DNA of 64,000 nt, from contig DATEGF010000121.1 in assembly GCA_035280245.1 (NCBI GenBank), forward strand, positions 1 through 64,000, written 5' to 3'. Below, one piece after another: positions 35,443-43,974 of this stretch. This DNA is from DASZHJ01 sp035280245. Lineage in GTDB: Bacteria > Pseudomonadota > Alphaproteobacteria > ATCC43930 > CGMCC-115725. The position numbers and the translations under genes are program-made. How positions within the stretch are numbered: the stretch's first letter is position 1; each line of letters opens with the position of its first letter. A model generated the notes under the pieces. It was not told where the DNA came from. It saw only the letters and a program-made list of their open reading frames with translations, and made no database searches.

Positions 35443-37119
35443 ATGCCGGTGGACATCCTGATCAAGAACGGGCTCGTGGTCGACGGCACCGGCGCACCCG
35501 GTCGCCACGCCGATGTCGCGATCGCCGGCGACAAGATCGCCGAGATCGGCAAGCTCGGCGGCACCCCGGCTGCCAAGACCATCGACGCCGCCGATTGCGT
35601 GGTGTCGCCGGGCTTCATCGATCCGCACACGCATTACGACGCGCAGATCTGCTGGGACGGCGCGGTGACGCCGTCGTCGTGGCACGGCGTCACCAGCGTC
35701 GTGATGGGGAATTGCGGCGTCGGCATCGCGCCCTGCACGCCGAGGGCACGGGAGATCGCCATGCGCGACCTCGTGAATGTCGAGGGCATTCCGTTCGATG
35801 TCCTCGATCGGGGGGTCACCTGGGACTGGGAGAGCTTCCCGGAGTTCCTCGATGCCGCGGAGCGCCGAAAGCCCGCGGTCAACCTGGGCTTCTTGGCGCC
35901 GTTGACGCCGTTCCGTCATTTCGTCATGGGCGAGGCCTCGATGGACCGCCAGGCGACACCGGAAGAGACCCGGCGCATCGCGGCGCTGCTGGCCGAGGCG
36001 GTCGACGCCGGCGCCTTCGGCTTCTCCAGCACCATCCTCAATCAGCACGTGGGCTTCGAGGGGCGCCCGCTCGCGTGTCGCAACGCCGGCCGTGACGAGC
36101 TCAAGGCCTATTCGCGGGTGCTCCGCGAGCGCGGCAAGGGCGCCATCGAGATCGCGCTGACGCGCCAGACCTCGGTGCTCGACGACGAGGGGTATGAGAT
36201 CCTTGATTTCCTGCTCACCGAGAGCACGCGTCCCGTTACTTTTCTGGCGCTCTTCGATCGTGACGATCTCTCGGAAGCCGTGCGCAACACGCTCGCGAAG
36301 GCCGCACCCTTGCTCAAGCGCGGCGCGCGGCCGCAGACCTCGCCGCTGCCGCTCACGCGCGAGATCAACATGCGCAACCCGTTCTCGTTCGCGTCCTATC
36401 CGAGCTGGAACCGCGTCTTCGTCGACCAGTCGAAGGAGGGCCAGGCCGCGGTCTACCGCGATCCCGCCTTCCGCAACGCTTTCCGCGAGGAGCTGAAGCG
36501 GCCGATGGGGTTCGGCAATTGGGAGCGGATCGTGGTCTATCGCGCCAAGAGCCCGGCGCTCAAAGCCCTGGAGGACCGCTCGATTGCCTCGATCGCCCGC
36601 GAGCGCGGTAAGGACGGCGTCGACACCCTGCTCGATCTCACGCTCGAGGACGATCTCGAGATCGAGTTCACCATGTCCTCCTTCAACACGCGCATCGACC
36701 GGATGACCGAGATCCTGAACGATCCCTCGGTGCTGATCGCGCTTGGCGACGGCGGAGCGCATTTGGACATGCTCTGCGACGCCGGCTATCCGACCTATCT
36801 CCTCGGCACCTGGGTGCGCGAGCGCCAGGTGATGAGCCTCGAGCGCGCGGTCGAGCGGCTGACGTCGGAGCCCGCCACGCTCTTCGGCATCAAAGGCCGC
36901 GGCCGCCTCGCGCCTGGCCTCGCCGCCGATGTCACGATCTTCGATCCCGCCACCATCGGCTCCGGCAACCGCGGCGAGCGCCGCTTCGACCTCCCCGGCG
37001 GCGGCAAACGCATCGTCATGCCCTCCCGCGGTGTCGAAAGCACGATCGTCAACGGCGCCGTGACCTATGCGAAGGGCGAACTCACGGGCGCCGCGGCGGG
37101 CACGGTGCTGCGGTCGTAG
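35443..37119 (+). CDS. N-acyl-D-amino-acid deacylase (D-aminoacylase) family amidohydrolase
   Basis: A 558-aa metal-dependent amidohydrolase. The metal-binding DPHTHYDAQ lies near residue 63, GNCGVGIAPC carries the cysteine ligand typical of D-aminoacylases, and GDGGAHLDMLCDAG gives the late catalytic Asp. The N- and C-terminal beta-sandwich ends (ILIKNGLVVDGTG and GLAADVTIFDPATI) are complete. AAGGAG precedes ATG 35443. It hydrolyses N-acyl-D-amino acids or related amides; the exact substrate is open. It is followed by a palindromic repeat. Confidence 0.88.
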   Translation: MPVDILIKNGLVVDGTGAPGRHADVAIAGDKIAEIGKLGGTPAAKTIDAADCVVSPGFIDPHTHYDAQICWDGAVTPSSWHGVTSVVMGNCGVGIAPCTPRAREIAMRDLVNVEGIPFDVLDRGVTWDWESFPEFLDAAERRKPAVNLGFLAPLTPFRHFVMGEASMDRQATPEETRRIAALLAEAVDAGAFGFSSTILNQHVGFEGRPLACRNAGRDELKAYSRVLRERGKGAIEIALTRQTSVLDDEGYEILDFLLTESTRPVTFLALFDRDDLSEAVRNTLAKAAPLLKRGARPQTSPLPLTREINMRNPFSFASYPSWNRVFVDQSKEGQAAVYRDPAFRNAFREELKRPMGFGNWERIVVYRAKSPALKALEDRSIASIARERGKDGVDTLLDLTLEDDLEIEFTMSSFNTRIDRMTEILNDPSVLIALGDGGAHLDMLCDAGYPTYLLGTWVRERQVMSLERAVERLTSEPATLFGIKGRGRLAPGLAADVTIFDPATIGSGNRGERRFDLPGGGKRIVMPSRGVESTIVNGAVTYAKGELTGAAAGTVLRS

Positions 37120-37136
37120 CCCCGTTGGACGGTGGG

Positions 37137-37287
37137 TGCGTCCTTCGACTCGCGATGCCCTCATCCCGAGCGCTGCTTGGCAGCGTCGAGGGACGCATCG
37201 CGGCTCAGGATGAAGGGCTTTCTTCAGGTCAGCTCATTCACCTTCATCCTGAGCCGCCGCCGAAGGCGGCGAGTCGAAGGAAGCAGG
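37137..37287. repeat. Dispersed palindromic repeat, family R1 (copy 1)
   Basis: The outer inverted repeat CCTTCGACTCGC (37142-37153) pairs with 37269-37280. A perfect 15-bp inner pair lies at 37202-37216 and 37241-37255, and a small GCC-rich hairpin lies near 37253-37270. The left end (TGCGTCCTTCGACTCGCGATG) is shared base for base with the copy at 45124. This is an extragenic folded repeat between the D-aminoacylase-like gene and the converging DUF3830 gene. Confidence 0.8.
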
Positions 37288-37313
37288 GTACCGACAGTAG
37301 TCCGGAAAACAAG

Positions 37314-37739
37314 CTACACCGCCTCGAACAAGATCTCCTGCGCGCCCTGCCACAACGTGCGCTCGCCGAGCGGGCGGAGGTTCTCCGATCCCTCGGTCAC
37401 CGTGAGGAAATGGTTGCCGGCGAGGGGGCCGGCTTTGCTGGCGAAGGCGACCGCGCCGTAGGCCAGCAGGATCTCGGTCTCGCTGATGCCGCCGGGGTAG
37501 AGCAGGATCTGGCCGGGGGCGGGGTGGCGGGTGGCGTTCTCGGGGCCGAGGCCGAGGTCGAGATCGCCCAGCGGGATCCAGCAGGCCTCGCCGCTCCAGC
37601 GCACATGGATGATGCGCTGCCGATAGGGCAGCAGGCTCTGGAACTTCGCGCTGGTGCGCGGCGCCGCGGCGGTCTCGAACCGCGCGCGGAACACGAACTC
37701 GCCGGAAGTTATGCGAACGGCCGTCATGGGACTGCTCAT
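37314..37739 (-). CDS. DUF3830 family protein (cyclophilin-like fold)
   Basis: About 141 aa. Its middle, RIIHVRWSGEACWIPLGDLDLGL, and APGQILLYPGGISETEILLAYG are strongly conserved features of the DUF3830 family, small cyclophilin-like proteins often found near amidohydrolases and transporters. No enzymatic role is established. The start is either ATG 37739 or ATG 37727 (12 bases apart); neither has a strong RBS. It faces the preceding D-aminoacylase-like gene across the repeat, a linkage that may be functional. Confidence 0.8.
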   Translation of the reverse strand: MSSPMTAVRITSGEFVFRARFETAAAPRTSAKFQSLLPYRQRIIHVRWSGEACWIPLGDLDLGLGPENATRHPAPGQILLYPGGISETEILLAYGAVAFASKAGPLAGNHFLTVTEGSENLRPLGERTLWQGAQEILFEAV

Positions 37740-37774
37740 GCTGGTTTCAGCTCGGCCCGTCAAGGCCGGTGCCG

Positions 37775-37800
37775 GGAACCTTTCCGGCCCGAAGTCGGTT
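37775..37800 (+). promoter_or_regulatory. Candidate EcfG (general stress sigma factor) promoter
   Basis: GGAACC at 37775-37780 and GGTT at 37797-37800 are separated by 16 bases. Alphaproteobacterial EcfG promoters have GGAAC and a CGTT-like -10 at this spacing, so the -35 is perfect and the -10 matches three of four bases. It lies 26 bases before the ATG of the 49-aa gene. Found by eye; short motifs arise by chance. Confidence 0.45.
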
Positions 37801-37826
37801 GGACCTCAGCAGCCCGGGAGTGCCAC

Positions 37827-37976
37827 ATGATCCGCAAGCTCAAATCCGGCGAATACCGGCTCTATTCCCGCAAGATCAATCCGAAGACCGGCCGGCGCCG
37901 GAACCTCGGCACTTTCGCCTCGCGTGCGGCCGCTGAGAAGCACGAGCGCGCCGTGCAATACTTCAAGCGGCATTGA
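37827..37976 (+). CDS. 49-aa basic protein, probable stress-related
   Basis: A small protein (MIRKLKSGEYRLYSRKINP... ending HERAVQYFKRH) with 16 Lys/Arg residues. The pattern KSGEYRLYSRKxxxKTGRRRNLGTFxSRxAAEKHERAVQYFKRH is one I associate with small conserved proteobacterial proteins of unknown function. GGGAG lies 6 bases before the ATG, and a candidate EcfG promoter lies 26 bases upstream. Likely a nucleic-acid- or stress-associated protein, but no role is shown. Confidence 0.7.
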   Translation: MIRKLKSGEYRLYSRKINPKTGRRRNLGTFASRAAAEKHERAVQYFKRH

Positions 37977-37980
37977 GGCG

Positions 37981-38160
37981 TGGCCACGGCTCGAAGGTCA
38001 GCTCCTCGTCGGTCGAAGCCCAAGCGGCACGCCCGACCAATCCGCGATGTGGATGCTGACCTTCTACATCAACCGCGCAGGCAAGAACCTGCCGGCTTCT
38101 CAAAAGCGCGTGCTGGCGCGTGCGAAGGACCAGCTCCGCAAGGCCTTCGGGCGCGCGTAG
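37981..38160 (+). pseudogene. Remnant of a DUF3175-type gene
   Basis: The end of this stretch reads SAMWMLTFYINRAGKNLPASQKRVLARAKDQLRKAFGR, a strong match by eye to the C-terminal third of DUF3175 proteins. In frame with it there is only a short unrelated leader and an ATG at 38047, which would give 37 aa. A neighbouring frame upstream encodes an Arg/Lys-rich stretch like the usual DUF3175 N-terminus. The middle of the domain (DLE..F..DP..IA.SLKRSAE) is absent. Best explained as a gene shortened by internal deletion. Confidence 0.6.
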
Positions 38161-38166
38161 CTCGCC

Positions 38167-39594
38167 TCACATCCGGTGCTGGCGCGCGTGGTGGTCGGCT
38201 AGCACGTTGGCGACCACGGCGGTGACGCGCTCACCCGTGGGGATGTGCAGGAACTCGTTGGGGCCGTGGGCGTTCGAATGTGGGCCCAGCACGCCGGTCA
38301 CCACGAATTGCGACTTCGGGAATTTCTCGCCGAGCATCGCCATGAAGGGGATGGTGCCGCCCTCGCCCATGAAGGCGGGCGGCTTGCCGAACGTGGCTTC
38401 CGAGGCGCGGGTGAGCGACTGCTCGAGCCAAGGCGAGAGCGCGGGCGCGTTCCAGCCGGTCGCCATGCTCTGGCGCTCGAATTTGACCTCGGCGCCATAG
38501 GGCGGCTTCTCCGCGAAGAGCTTTTGCACGATCGCGTCCGCCTTGTCGGCTTCGAGCGTCGGCGGCAGGCGCAGGCTGAGCTTCGCCGTCGTATAGGGCA
38601 GCAGCACGTTGCCGGCATTGCCCGGCACCGGTAGACCCTCGATCCCGGTGATCGCGAGCTGCGGCCGCCAACTGCGATTGAGCACGAGCTCCACGAGGTC
38701 GTCCGTCACGGGCTTGGTGGTCTTGGCGAAGGGAAATTTGGCGTAGACCTGGTCGCCGAGTGCCGCCGCGGCGCGGCGTGCTTGCGCAATGCGCTCGGCC
38801 GGCACCTGGACATGCAGGCCCTCGGCGTGGATCTCGCCGGTCATCTCGTTCTCGAGCCGCGAGATCAGCTGGCGGAAGATGCGGAAGCTCGAGGGCACCA
38901 CGCCCGAGGCGTCGCCCGAATGCACGCCCTCGTCGAGGACGCGGACCGTGAGATTGGCCGCGTACATGCCGCGGAGCGAGGTCGTGAGCCAGAGCTGGTC
39001 GTAATTGCCGCAACCGGAATCGAGGCAGACCACCAGCGACGGGCTGCCGATGCGGCTCGCGAGGTGATCGACGTAGTGGGGCAGGTCGTAGCTGCCGGAT
39101 TCCTCGCAGGCCTCGATCAGCACCACGCAGCGCGCATGCGGGATCCCCTGCTGGTGCAGCCCCGCGATCGCGGTGAGCGCGCCGAACATGGCGTAGCCGT
39201 CATCGGCGCCGCCGCGGCCGAAGAGCTTGTCGCCCTTGATGACGGGGGTCCAGGGTCCGGTGCCCTCGTCCCAGCCTACCATCTCCGGCTGCTTGTCGAG
39301 ATGGCCGTAGAGCAGGACGGTGTCGCTGCCGGCGCTGCCCGGCACCTCGATCAGGATCACCGGCGTGCGGTTGGGGAGCCGCACCACCTCGAGGGTCGTA
39401 CCTTTGAGGCCCGCGATCTTTTTGCGCGCCCAGCCCTCGAACAACGCCACGGCCTTGTCCATGTGGCCATGGGCCGCCCAGTCGGGGTCGAAGGACGGCG
39501 ACTTGTTTGGTATTTTGATGTACTCGACGAGCGTGGGAACGATCTCCTCACGCCAGCAGCCATCGACGAATTGCTTGAGCTGCGCCTGATCCAT
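38167..39594 (-). CDS. M20 family metallopeptidase
   Basis: A 475-aa co-catalytic zinc peptidase of the CNDP/PepV-like M20 branch. The metal ligands are visible: His in LLYGHLDKQPEM, bridging Asp in LFGRGGADDGYA, and catalytic Glu in IEACEESGSYD. The dimerisation ('lid') domain sits between about 210 and 360. The C-terminal zinc His is in GPHSNAHGPNE. It hydrolyses dipeptides or N-carbamoyl/acyl amino acids. Only 6 bases separate its stop from the DUF3175 remnant. Confidence 0.88.
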   Translation of the reverse strand: MDQAQLKQFVDGCWREEIVPTLVEYIKIPNKSPSFDPDWAAHGHMDKAVALFEGWARKKIAGLKGTTLEVVRLPNRTPVILIEVPGSAGSDTVLLYGHLDKQPEMVGWDEGTGPWTPVIKGDKLFGRGGADDGYAMFGALTAIAGLHQQGIPHARCVVLIEACEESGSYDLPHYVDHLASRIGSPSLVVCLDSGCGNYDQLWLTTSLRGMYAANLTVRVLDEGVHSGDASGVVPSSFRIFRQLISRLENEMTGEIHAEGLHVQVPAERIAQARRAAAALGDQVYAKFPFAKTTKPVTDDLVELVLNRSWRPQLAITGIEGLPVPGNAGNVLLPYTTAKLSLRLPPTLEADKADAIVQKLFAEKPPYGAEVKFERQSMATGWNAPALSPWLEQSLTRASEATFGKPPAFMGEGGTIPFMAMLGEKFPKSQFVVTGVLGPHSNAHGPNEFLHIPTGERVTAVVANVLADHHARQHRM

Positions 39595-39708
39595 CGCTTT
39601 CCTCGCGGTGATCCTTATTGGAGATCGGTAGTGTGGCGCTAAGACGCTTTGGGGTCTAGACGGGTGATAGACTTCGCGCCGAGAGAGGACACCACGGAGC
39701 GGCAGGTC

Positions 39709-41928
39709 ATGCGCTCAAAGCGGCGCTGGATCGGCATCGCCGCCGGCGTCGTCGCGCTGGCGGGGCTGACCGCGCTGGGTCTCTGGGCCTTCGACTTCGC
39801 CGACCGGCATACTCGGGTGCTGCTTCCCGAGGACCTCGCGGTGGCGTCGCCGGGCGCCGATCTCTCGCCGAGGGTCGCCGGTCTTGTCGGGCTCTGGGGT
39901 GGCGACCGCTGGGACGGCGGACCGCAGCCACTGGCCGTCGCGGTCGAGCGGATCGATCCCGACCATACCGCGAGCGTCGTCTACGCCTGGGGCTACAACT
40001 TCGCGGCCCACACGACACAGGGCTGGCGGCGGGTTTCCGCGACTGTCACCGACGAGGGCCACCTGGTCTTCGACCTGCCGAGCCGTCATATCGCCGATTT
40101 CTCGCTGGGGGCGGACGGCCGCCTGCTGGGGCGCGACACCGATCCGACCGACTGGCGGAGCTACATCCTGCTGCATCGGGCGACGGGCCGCGACCGCACC
40201 GCCGAGATCGCCGACGCGACCGAGCGCTCGGGAACGCTCTGGCACGAGGTGGACATTCCCGAGCACGCCCAGGTCGGCGCCGCGGCGGGCCAGAGCATCA
40301 CGCTCCGGACCACGCTCTACCCGAGCGCCGCGCCCGGCCATCAGCCGCTCGTCATCATCGTCCACGGCTCGACCGCGGGGATCGACGCGCAGCGCTCGCT
40401 CCGCTTCGAGGAGCAGGCGAGGTATTTCCTGTCGCTCGGCTACGCGGTCGCGGTGCCCATGCGCAAGGGCCGTGGCAAATCGGACGGCCCGCAGATCGAG
40501 TCCGACGATTTCCACGTTCCGCCACCGCGCGTCCAGATCGACTCGGGGATCGAGGACATCGAGGCGGCGGTCGACTATTTCAGCGGCCAGCTGTTCGTCG
40601 ATCCGAGCCACATAGTGCTCGTGGGCGAGGAGCATGGCGGCCTGCTCGCGGTCGCCTACGCGACGCGGCATCCCGACAAAGTCAGCGCGGTCCTGAACTT
40701 CTCCGGCGGCTGGTGGCCCGAGACCTATCGCGGAGGCGGCATCAACACCGGCGAGTTCGCCGAGGCTGGCGGCGGCAGCGCGCATCCGCCGATGCTCTGG
40801 CTCTACGCCGAGGGCGATGCCTTCACGCCGCTCTCCCATGTCGAGGAGGAGTTCGCCGCCTTCCGGGCGGCGGGCGGCGAGGCGCGTCTCGTGGTCGTGC
40901 CCGATCCCCGCGACGTCAGTGCCTATGGCACGCGTCTCTTCCAGTGGACGGCAAAATGGGAAGGCGTGGTGCGGGCTTTCCTCCGGGGCGACGACCGCGC
41001 GCCTGATCGGGCAGGCGCGACGCTGATGGGGTTCAAAGACCCGATCGATCCTGAGAACATCATGGATGGTGCGATTTTCTATCCGACCTGGCCCGCGCCC
41101 GGTCGGACCGGCAACGCGACCTGGGTGGTCGACGCGCTCAGCGATGCACCGCTAGCCGACGGCCGATTTCCGCTGATCCTGTTGTCGCACGGCGATGGCG
41201 GTAACCGGCTCAGCCACCATGACCTTGCCACTGATCTTGCGCAGCGCGGCTTCATCGTCGTGACGGTGACACATCCGGGTGATTCGGACCGCGACCCCGA
41301 TGCTTGGCGCAGCGATCGCGTACTCGTCGGCCGGGAGTACGATCTGCGATCGGCGCTCGACGCGGTTCTTGCCAATCCGGTGTTCGGCCCCCATGTCGAT
41401 CGCAACCGCATCGCTGTCGCCGGCTTCTCGCTCGGCGGCTACACGGCGCTGCTCATTGCCGGCGCCAGGCCAGATTTTTCCAGGTTCAGCACCTATTGCC
41501 GCGACACTGGCGCGGTGCCCGCGACGTGCGCGGAGGGGCCGCCGCTGATCCGGCCCGGCCTCGGCTTCTTCCGCGATGAGCGCGTCAAGGCGGCCTATCT
41601 GATGGCCCCCAATCCCGGCTATTTCTTCACGCTCGCGGGTCTTGCCGACGTGCGGGTCCCCGTCCATATCGACGACCCCGGGGACGACAACATGGTGGTC
41701 CGGCCCTATGCCGCGGAGCGCATTCGCGATCTCTTGCCGGATGCGCCGGAATACATGTGGGTGCCTGGCGTGGGACACTATGCCTACTTCGCGCCGTGTC
41801 CCGATCGGGCGCGCGATCCGACACTTCAGGTCTGCGCGGACCCGGCGGGCTTCGATCGGGCTCGGTTCCATGTGGAACTCGCTGGCCAGATCGCGGATTT
41901 CTTGCGACGGACGCTGGTGGCTCCCTGA
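39709..41928 (+). CDS. Membrane-anchored protein with two alpha/beta-hydrolase domains
   Basis: 739 aa from ATG 39709. The N-terminal signal anchor is WIGIAAGVVALAGLTALGLW after an Arg/Lys patch, so the bulk is probably periplasmic. Residues 50-160 form a beta-rich segment of unknown family. Domain 1 (about 200-430) has the oxyanion region VIIVHGS, but the nucleophile elbow reads GEEHGG (306-311) with Glu308 in place of Ser. Domain 2 (about 450-739) has LLSHGDGGN, a normal elbow GFSLGG with Ser574, and GVGHYAYF carrying the catalytic His, like dienelactone hydrolase/PAF-acetylhydrolase-type esterases. An active and an altered domain in one chain is unusual. A TTG at 39649 would lengthen it. 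Confidence 0.8.
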   Translation: MRSKRRWIGIAAGVVALAGLTALGLWAFDFADRHTRVLLPEDLAVASPGADLSPRVAGLVGLWGGDRWDGGPQPLAVAVERIDPDHTASVVYAWGYNFAAHTTQGWRRVSATVTDEGHLVFDLPSRHIADFSLGADGRLLGRDTDPTDWRSYILLHRATGRDRTAEIADATERSGTLWHEVDIPEHAQVGAAAGQSITLRTTLYPSAAPGHQPLVIIVHGSTAGIDAQRSLRFEEQARYFLSLGYAVAVPMRKGRGKSDGPQIESDDFHVPPPRVQIDSGIEDIEAAVDYFSGQLFVDPSHIVLVGEEHGGLLAVAYATRHPDKVSAVLNFSGGWWPETYRGGGINTGEFAEAGGGSAHPPMLWLYAEGDAFTPLSHVEEEFAAFRAAGGEARLVVVPDPRDVSAYGTRLFQWTAKWEGVVRAFLRGDDRAPDRAGATLMGFKDPIDPENIMDGAIFYPTWPAPGRTGNATWVVDALSDAPLADGRFPLILLSHGDGGNRLSHHDLATDLAQRGFIVVTVTHPGDSDRDPDAWRSDRVLVGREYDLRSALDAVLANPVFGPHVDRNRIAVAGFSLGGYTALLIAGARPDFSRFSTYCRDTGAVPATCAEGPPLIRPGLGFFRDERVKAAYLMAPNPGYFFTLAGLADVRVPVHIDDPGDDNMVVRPYAAERIRDLLPDAPEYMWVPGVGHYAYFAPCPDRARDPTLQVCADPAGFDRARFHVELAGQIADFLRRTLVAP

Positions 41929-41943
41929 GCCGGTACCGCCCGC

Positions 41944-41966
41944 ATACGTAGGTTTACTGATACGTA
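41944..41966. promoter_or_regulatory. Direct repeat of ATACGTA, possible regulator site
   Basis: ATACGTA occurs at 41944-41950 and again at 41960-41966, nine bases apart. Each contains the palindrome TACGTA. It is an AT-richer patch in the 113-bp gap before the receiver-domain gene at 42042, about 75 bases upstream of its start. Spacing of 16 bases between repeat starts would place both copies on nearly the same helix face. Confidence 0.3.
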
Positions 41967-42041
41967 CTTCCCCGAGATATTCGCGGCGGGTCGGCTGTGG
42001 TTCGATCCCACCAGACAACGGTGCATTGGTGGAGCGAAACC

Positions 42042-42479
42042 ATGAGCGATCAGAGCAAAACCGCCCTCGAAACCCCGGTCCCGGCGCCCGGCGCGGCCTG
42101 CCCGACGGTGCTCGTCATCGACGACGAGCCGATCATCCGCCAGAGCCTGGAGATTCTGCTCGAGAGCTACGGCTACCAGGTGGCGCTCGCGCGCGACGGC
42201 GCTCAGGGCCTCGCGGCTTTCCGCCGGATCCGGCCGGACCTGGTCCTGACCGACATCGTGATGCCGAACCAGGACGGCATCGAGACAATCCTGGCCATGC
42301 GGCGCGAGCGGCCGGGTGCGAAGATCATCGCGATGTCCGGCCGCGGCCTGAGCGGGAATACGGAGTACATCGACATCGCGTCGCGGCTTGGCGCCAACGC
42401 CGCCATTCCGAAGCCGCTGGAAGCGGTAAAGCTGATCGCCACGGTGCAAGCGCTGGTGGCCGAGCAGGCTGCCGCCTAG
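42042..42479 (+). CDS. Single-domain response regulator
   Basis: A 145-aa protein that is only a receiver: acidic pocket VIDDEP near residue 27, phospho-acceptor Asp in LVLTDIVMPNQDG, Thr/Ser switch in IIAMSGRG, and KPLEAVKL. There is no output domain and no kinase gene beside it. The GLSGNTEYIDIASRLGANAAIPKPL segment is typical of the CheY-like stand-alone receivers of alphaproteobacteria. GGAG precedes ATG 42042. It lies 34 bases upstream of the 89-aa gene and probably shares its transcript. Confidence 0.88.
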   Translation: MSDQSKTALETPVPAPGAACPTVLVIDDEPIIRQSLEILLESYGYQVALARDGAQGLAAFRRIRPDLVLTDIVMPNQDGIETILAMRRERPGAKIIAMSGRGLSGNTEYIDIASRLGANAAIPKPLEAVKLIATVQALVAEQAAA

Positions 42480-42513
42480 CCCATCACCGCTGAATCGACC
42501 GGGAGGGGAGCCC

Positions 42514-42783
42514 ATGTCTTCAGAGATCAGTACGGTGTGCGAGTTCTCGATCAAGTCCTCGGATGACATCGAGGTCCAGCGCGCGGCGAGCCCTGAGGCG
42601 CCCATCGTGATGGCGGCTCGGGCCTGGGCGCTTGCCTTCGAGGCAAGGCAGCGCGGGACGGCCGCGGCAAGCGAGGGCGCCGAGCTCGCGCTCTACGATG
42701 CCGCGGCGGACGTGACCGCGCTCAAGAGGGCGGAGCTGGCCCTCTACGAGGTTGTCCTGGCGTCCGAGCAGATCGCCAAGTAG
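42514..42783 (+). CDS. 89-aa protein of unknown function
   Basis: A strong RBS (GGGAGGGGAG) precedes ATG 42514. The product is Ala/Glu-rich and acidic, with two predicted helices (MAARAWALAFEARQRGTAAA and DVTALKRAELALYEVVLASEQI). It follows the single-domain response regulator by 34 bases, which suggests a partner or accessory of that signalling protein. No family recognised. Confidence 0.65.
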   Translation: MSSEISTVCEFSIKSSDDIEVQRAASPEAPIVMAARAWALAFEARQRGTAAASEGAELALYDAAADVTALKRAELALYEVVLASEQIAK

Positions 42784-42902
42784 TCCAGCCGATCCGCGGC
42801 CGACCCTAGGGGCCGCCGCGCCGTCGCTCGGCCCCCAGGCTCGGACGGACCTTCCAAGACCTGTTAAGGTGGCGCTCGCGGAAACTCACTGCAGCGCCAC
42901 CG

Positions 42903-43817
42903 ATGCTCACTCTGCGTCAGATCGAGGTGATCCGCGCCATCATGGTCACCGGGACCGTTGGCGGCGCGGCTCGTTTGCTGAACGTGTCCTCTCCAGGCGT
43001 GAGCCGCGTGATGAAGCACGCCGAGGCCTCGGTGGGCGTGAAGCTCTTCAGCCGCAGGGGCGGGCGCTACAGCCCGACCCGCGAGGCCGACGCCATCTTC
43101 AGCCAAGTCAATTCGGTCTACGACAAGGTCGAAGACCTGCAATTCGTGATCTCGCGGGTGAAGCGCGGCGCCAGCACGGAGCTCCGCATCGGCTCGGTGC
43201 CGAGCATCGCCGCCGCCATGGTGCCGCGCGCGGTCTCCGACGTGCGCGGCGCCTATCCCAATCTCCTGATCGAGGTCGACATCCTCAAGATCGAGGACGT
43301 GATCGACTTCCTGCTGCTAGGGAAGGGCGAGCTGGTGGCGGCGAGCTCTCGGTTCGATCATCCGCTGCTGACCTTCGAGCTGCTGGCGCGCGGACGCCTC
43401 AAGTGCATTGTCCCGGAGAACCACCCGCTCGCGCGCAAGACCCGGATCAGCGCCGAGGAGATCGTGGCCCACCCGTTGATCGGTATGGACCCGAACGATC
43501 CCTATGGTCGGATCATGGCCGGCGTGTTCACGAGCCACGGGCTTCATTACGACGTGGCGATCCGCGCCCGCTTCGGCTCGACCGTTTGCGCGCTGGTGAC
43601 CCAGGGCCTCGGCATCGCGATCGTCGACGAGTTCACGCTGTCAGCCGATCAGTGGCCCAAGATCAGGACGCTCGACATCGTGGAGCCCACGGGTTTCCAG
43701 ACCTACATCGCCCACCGCAGGGACGCGACGCTCTCGAGTTATGGCACGCGCTTTGTGGCGGCGCTGCGCACGCACATGGAGGCGGTCACCCGTCTCAAGG
43801 GCAATCGCAGGAAGTAA
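42903..43817 (+). CDS. LysR-type transcriptional regulator
   Basis: A 304-aa regulator. The N-terminal winged helix (RQIEVIRAIMVTGTVGGAARLLNVSSPGVSRVMKHAE, then LFSRRGGRYSPTREA) is complete, and two Rossmann-like effector-binding halves follow. It lies directly upstream of, and on the same strand as, the ABC importer and aroE/quiC-like genes, 157 bases before the binding-protein gene. It probably controls that operon in response to the imported compound; this is inference from linkage. Confidence 0.9.
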   Translation: MLTLRQIEVIRAIMVTGTVGGAARLLNVSSPGVSRVMKHAEASVGVKLFSRRGGRYSPTREADAIFSQVNSVYDKVEDLQFVISRVKRGASTELRIGSVPSIAAAMVPRAVSDVRGAYPNLLIEVDILKIEDVIDFLLLGKGELVAASSRFDHPLLTFELLARGRLKCIVPENHPLARKTRISAEEIVAHPLIGMDPNDPYGRIMAGVFTSHGLHYDVAIRARFGSTVCALVTQGLGIAIVDEFTLSADQWPKIRTLDIVEPTGFQTYIAHRRDATLSSYGTRFVAALRTHMEAVTRLKGNRRK

Positions 43818-43974
43818 CATCATGTTAAGTTTCCTGCACACCTTTGTTATTGACGCGCGGCGGTGCCTTCAGCAACGTCCGATCGGGCCCGTGACAAAAC
43901 ACCCGTGCTCCGCGACAAGCGACCAGGCGCCCGACTGGCAGCGGCCGGGAAATCAGAACCTATGGAGGAAGCCT

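Noticed and set aside
35356..37164. 602-codon open frame on the minus strand
   Set aside because: Antisense to the D-aminoacylase gene; no motifs.
42514..42783. Reading the 89-aa gene as an anti-sigma factor (NepR-like)
   Set aside because: It lacks the NepR core pattern, and no ecfG or phyR gene is adjacent. The upstream receiver lacks the sigma-like domain of PhyR.
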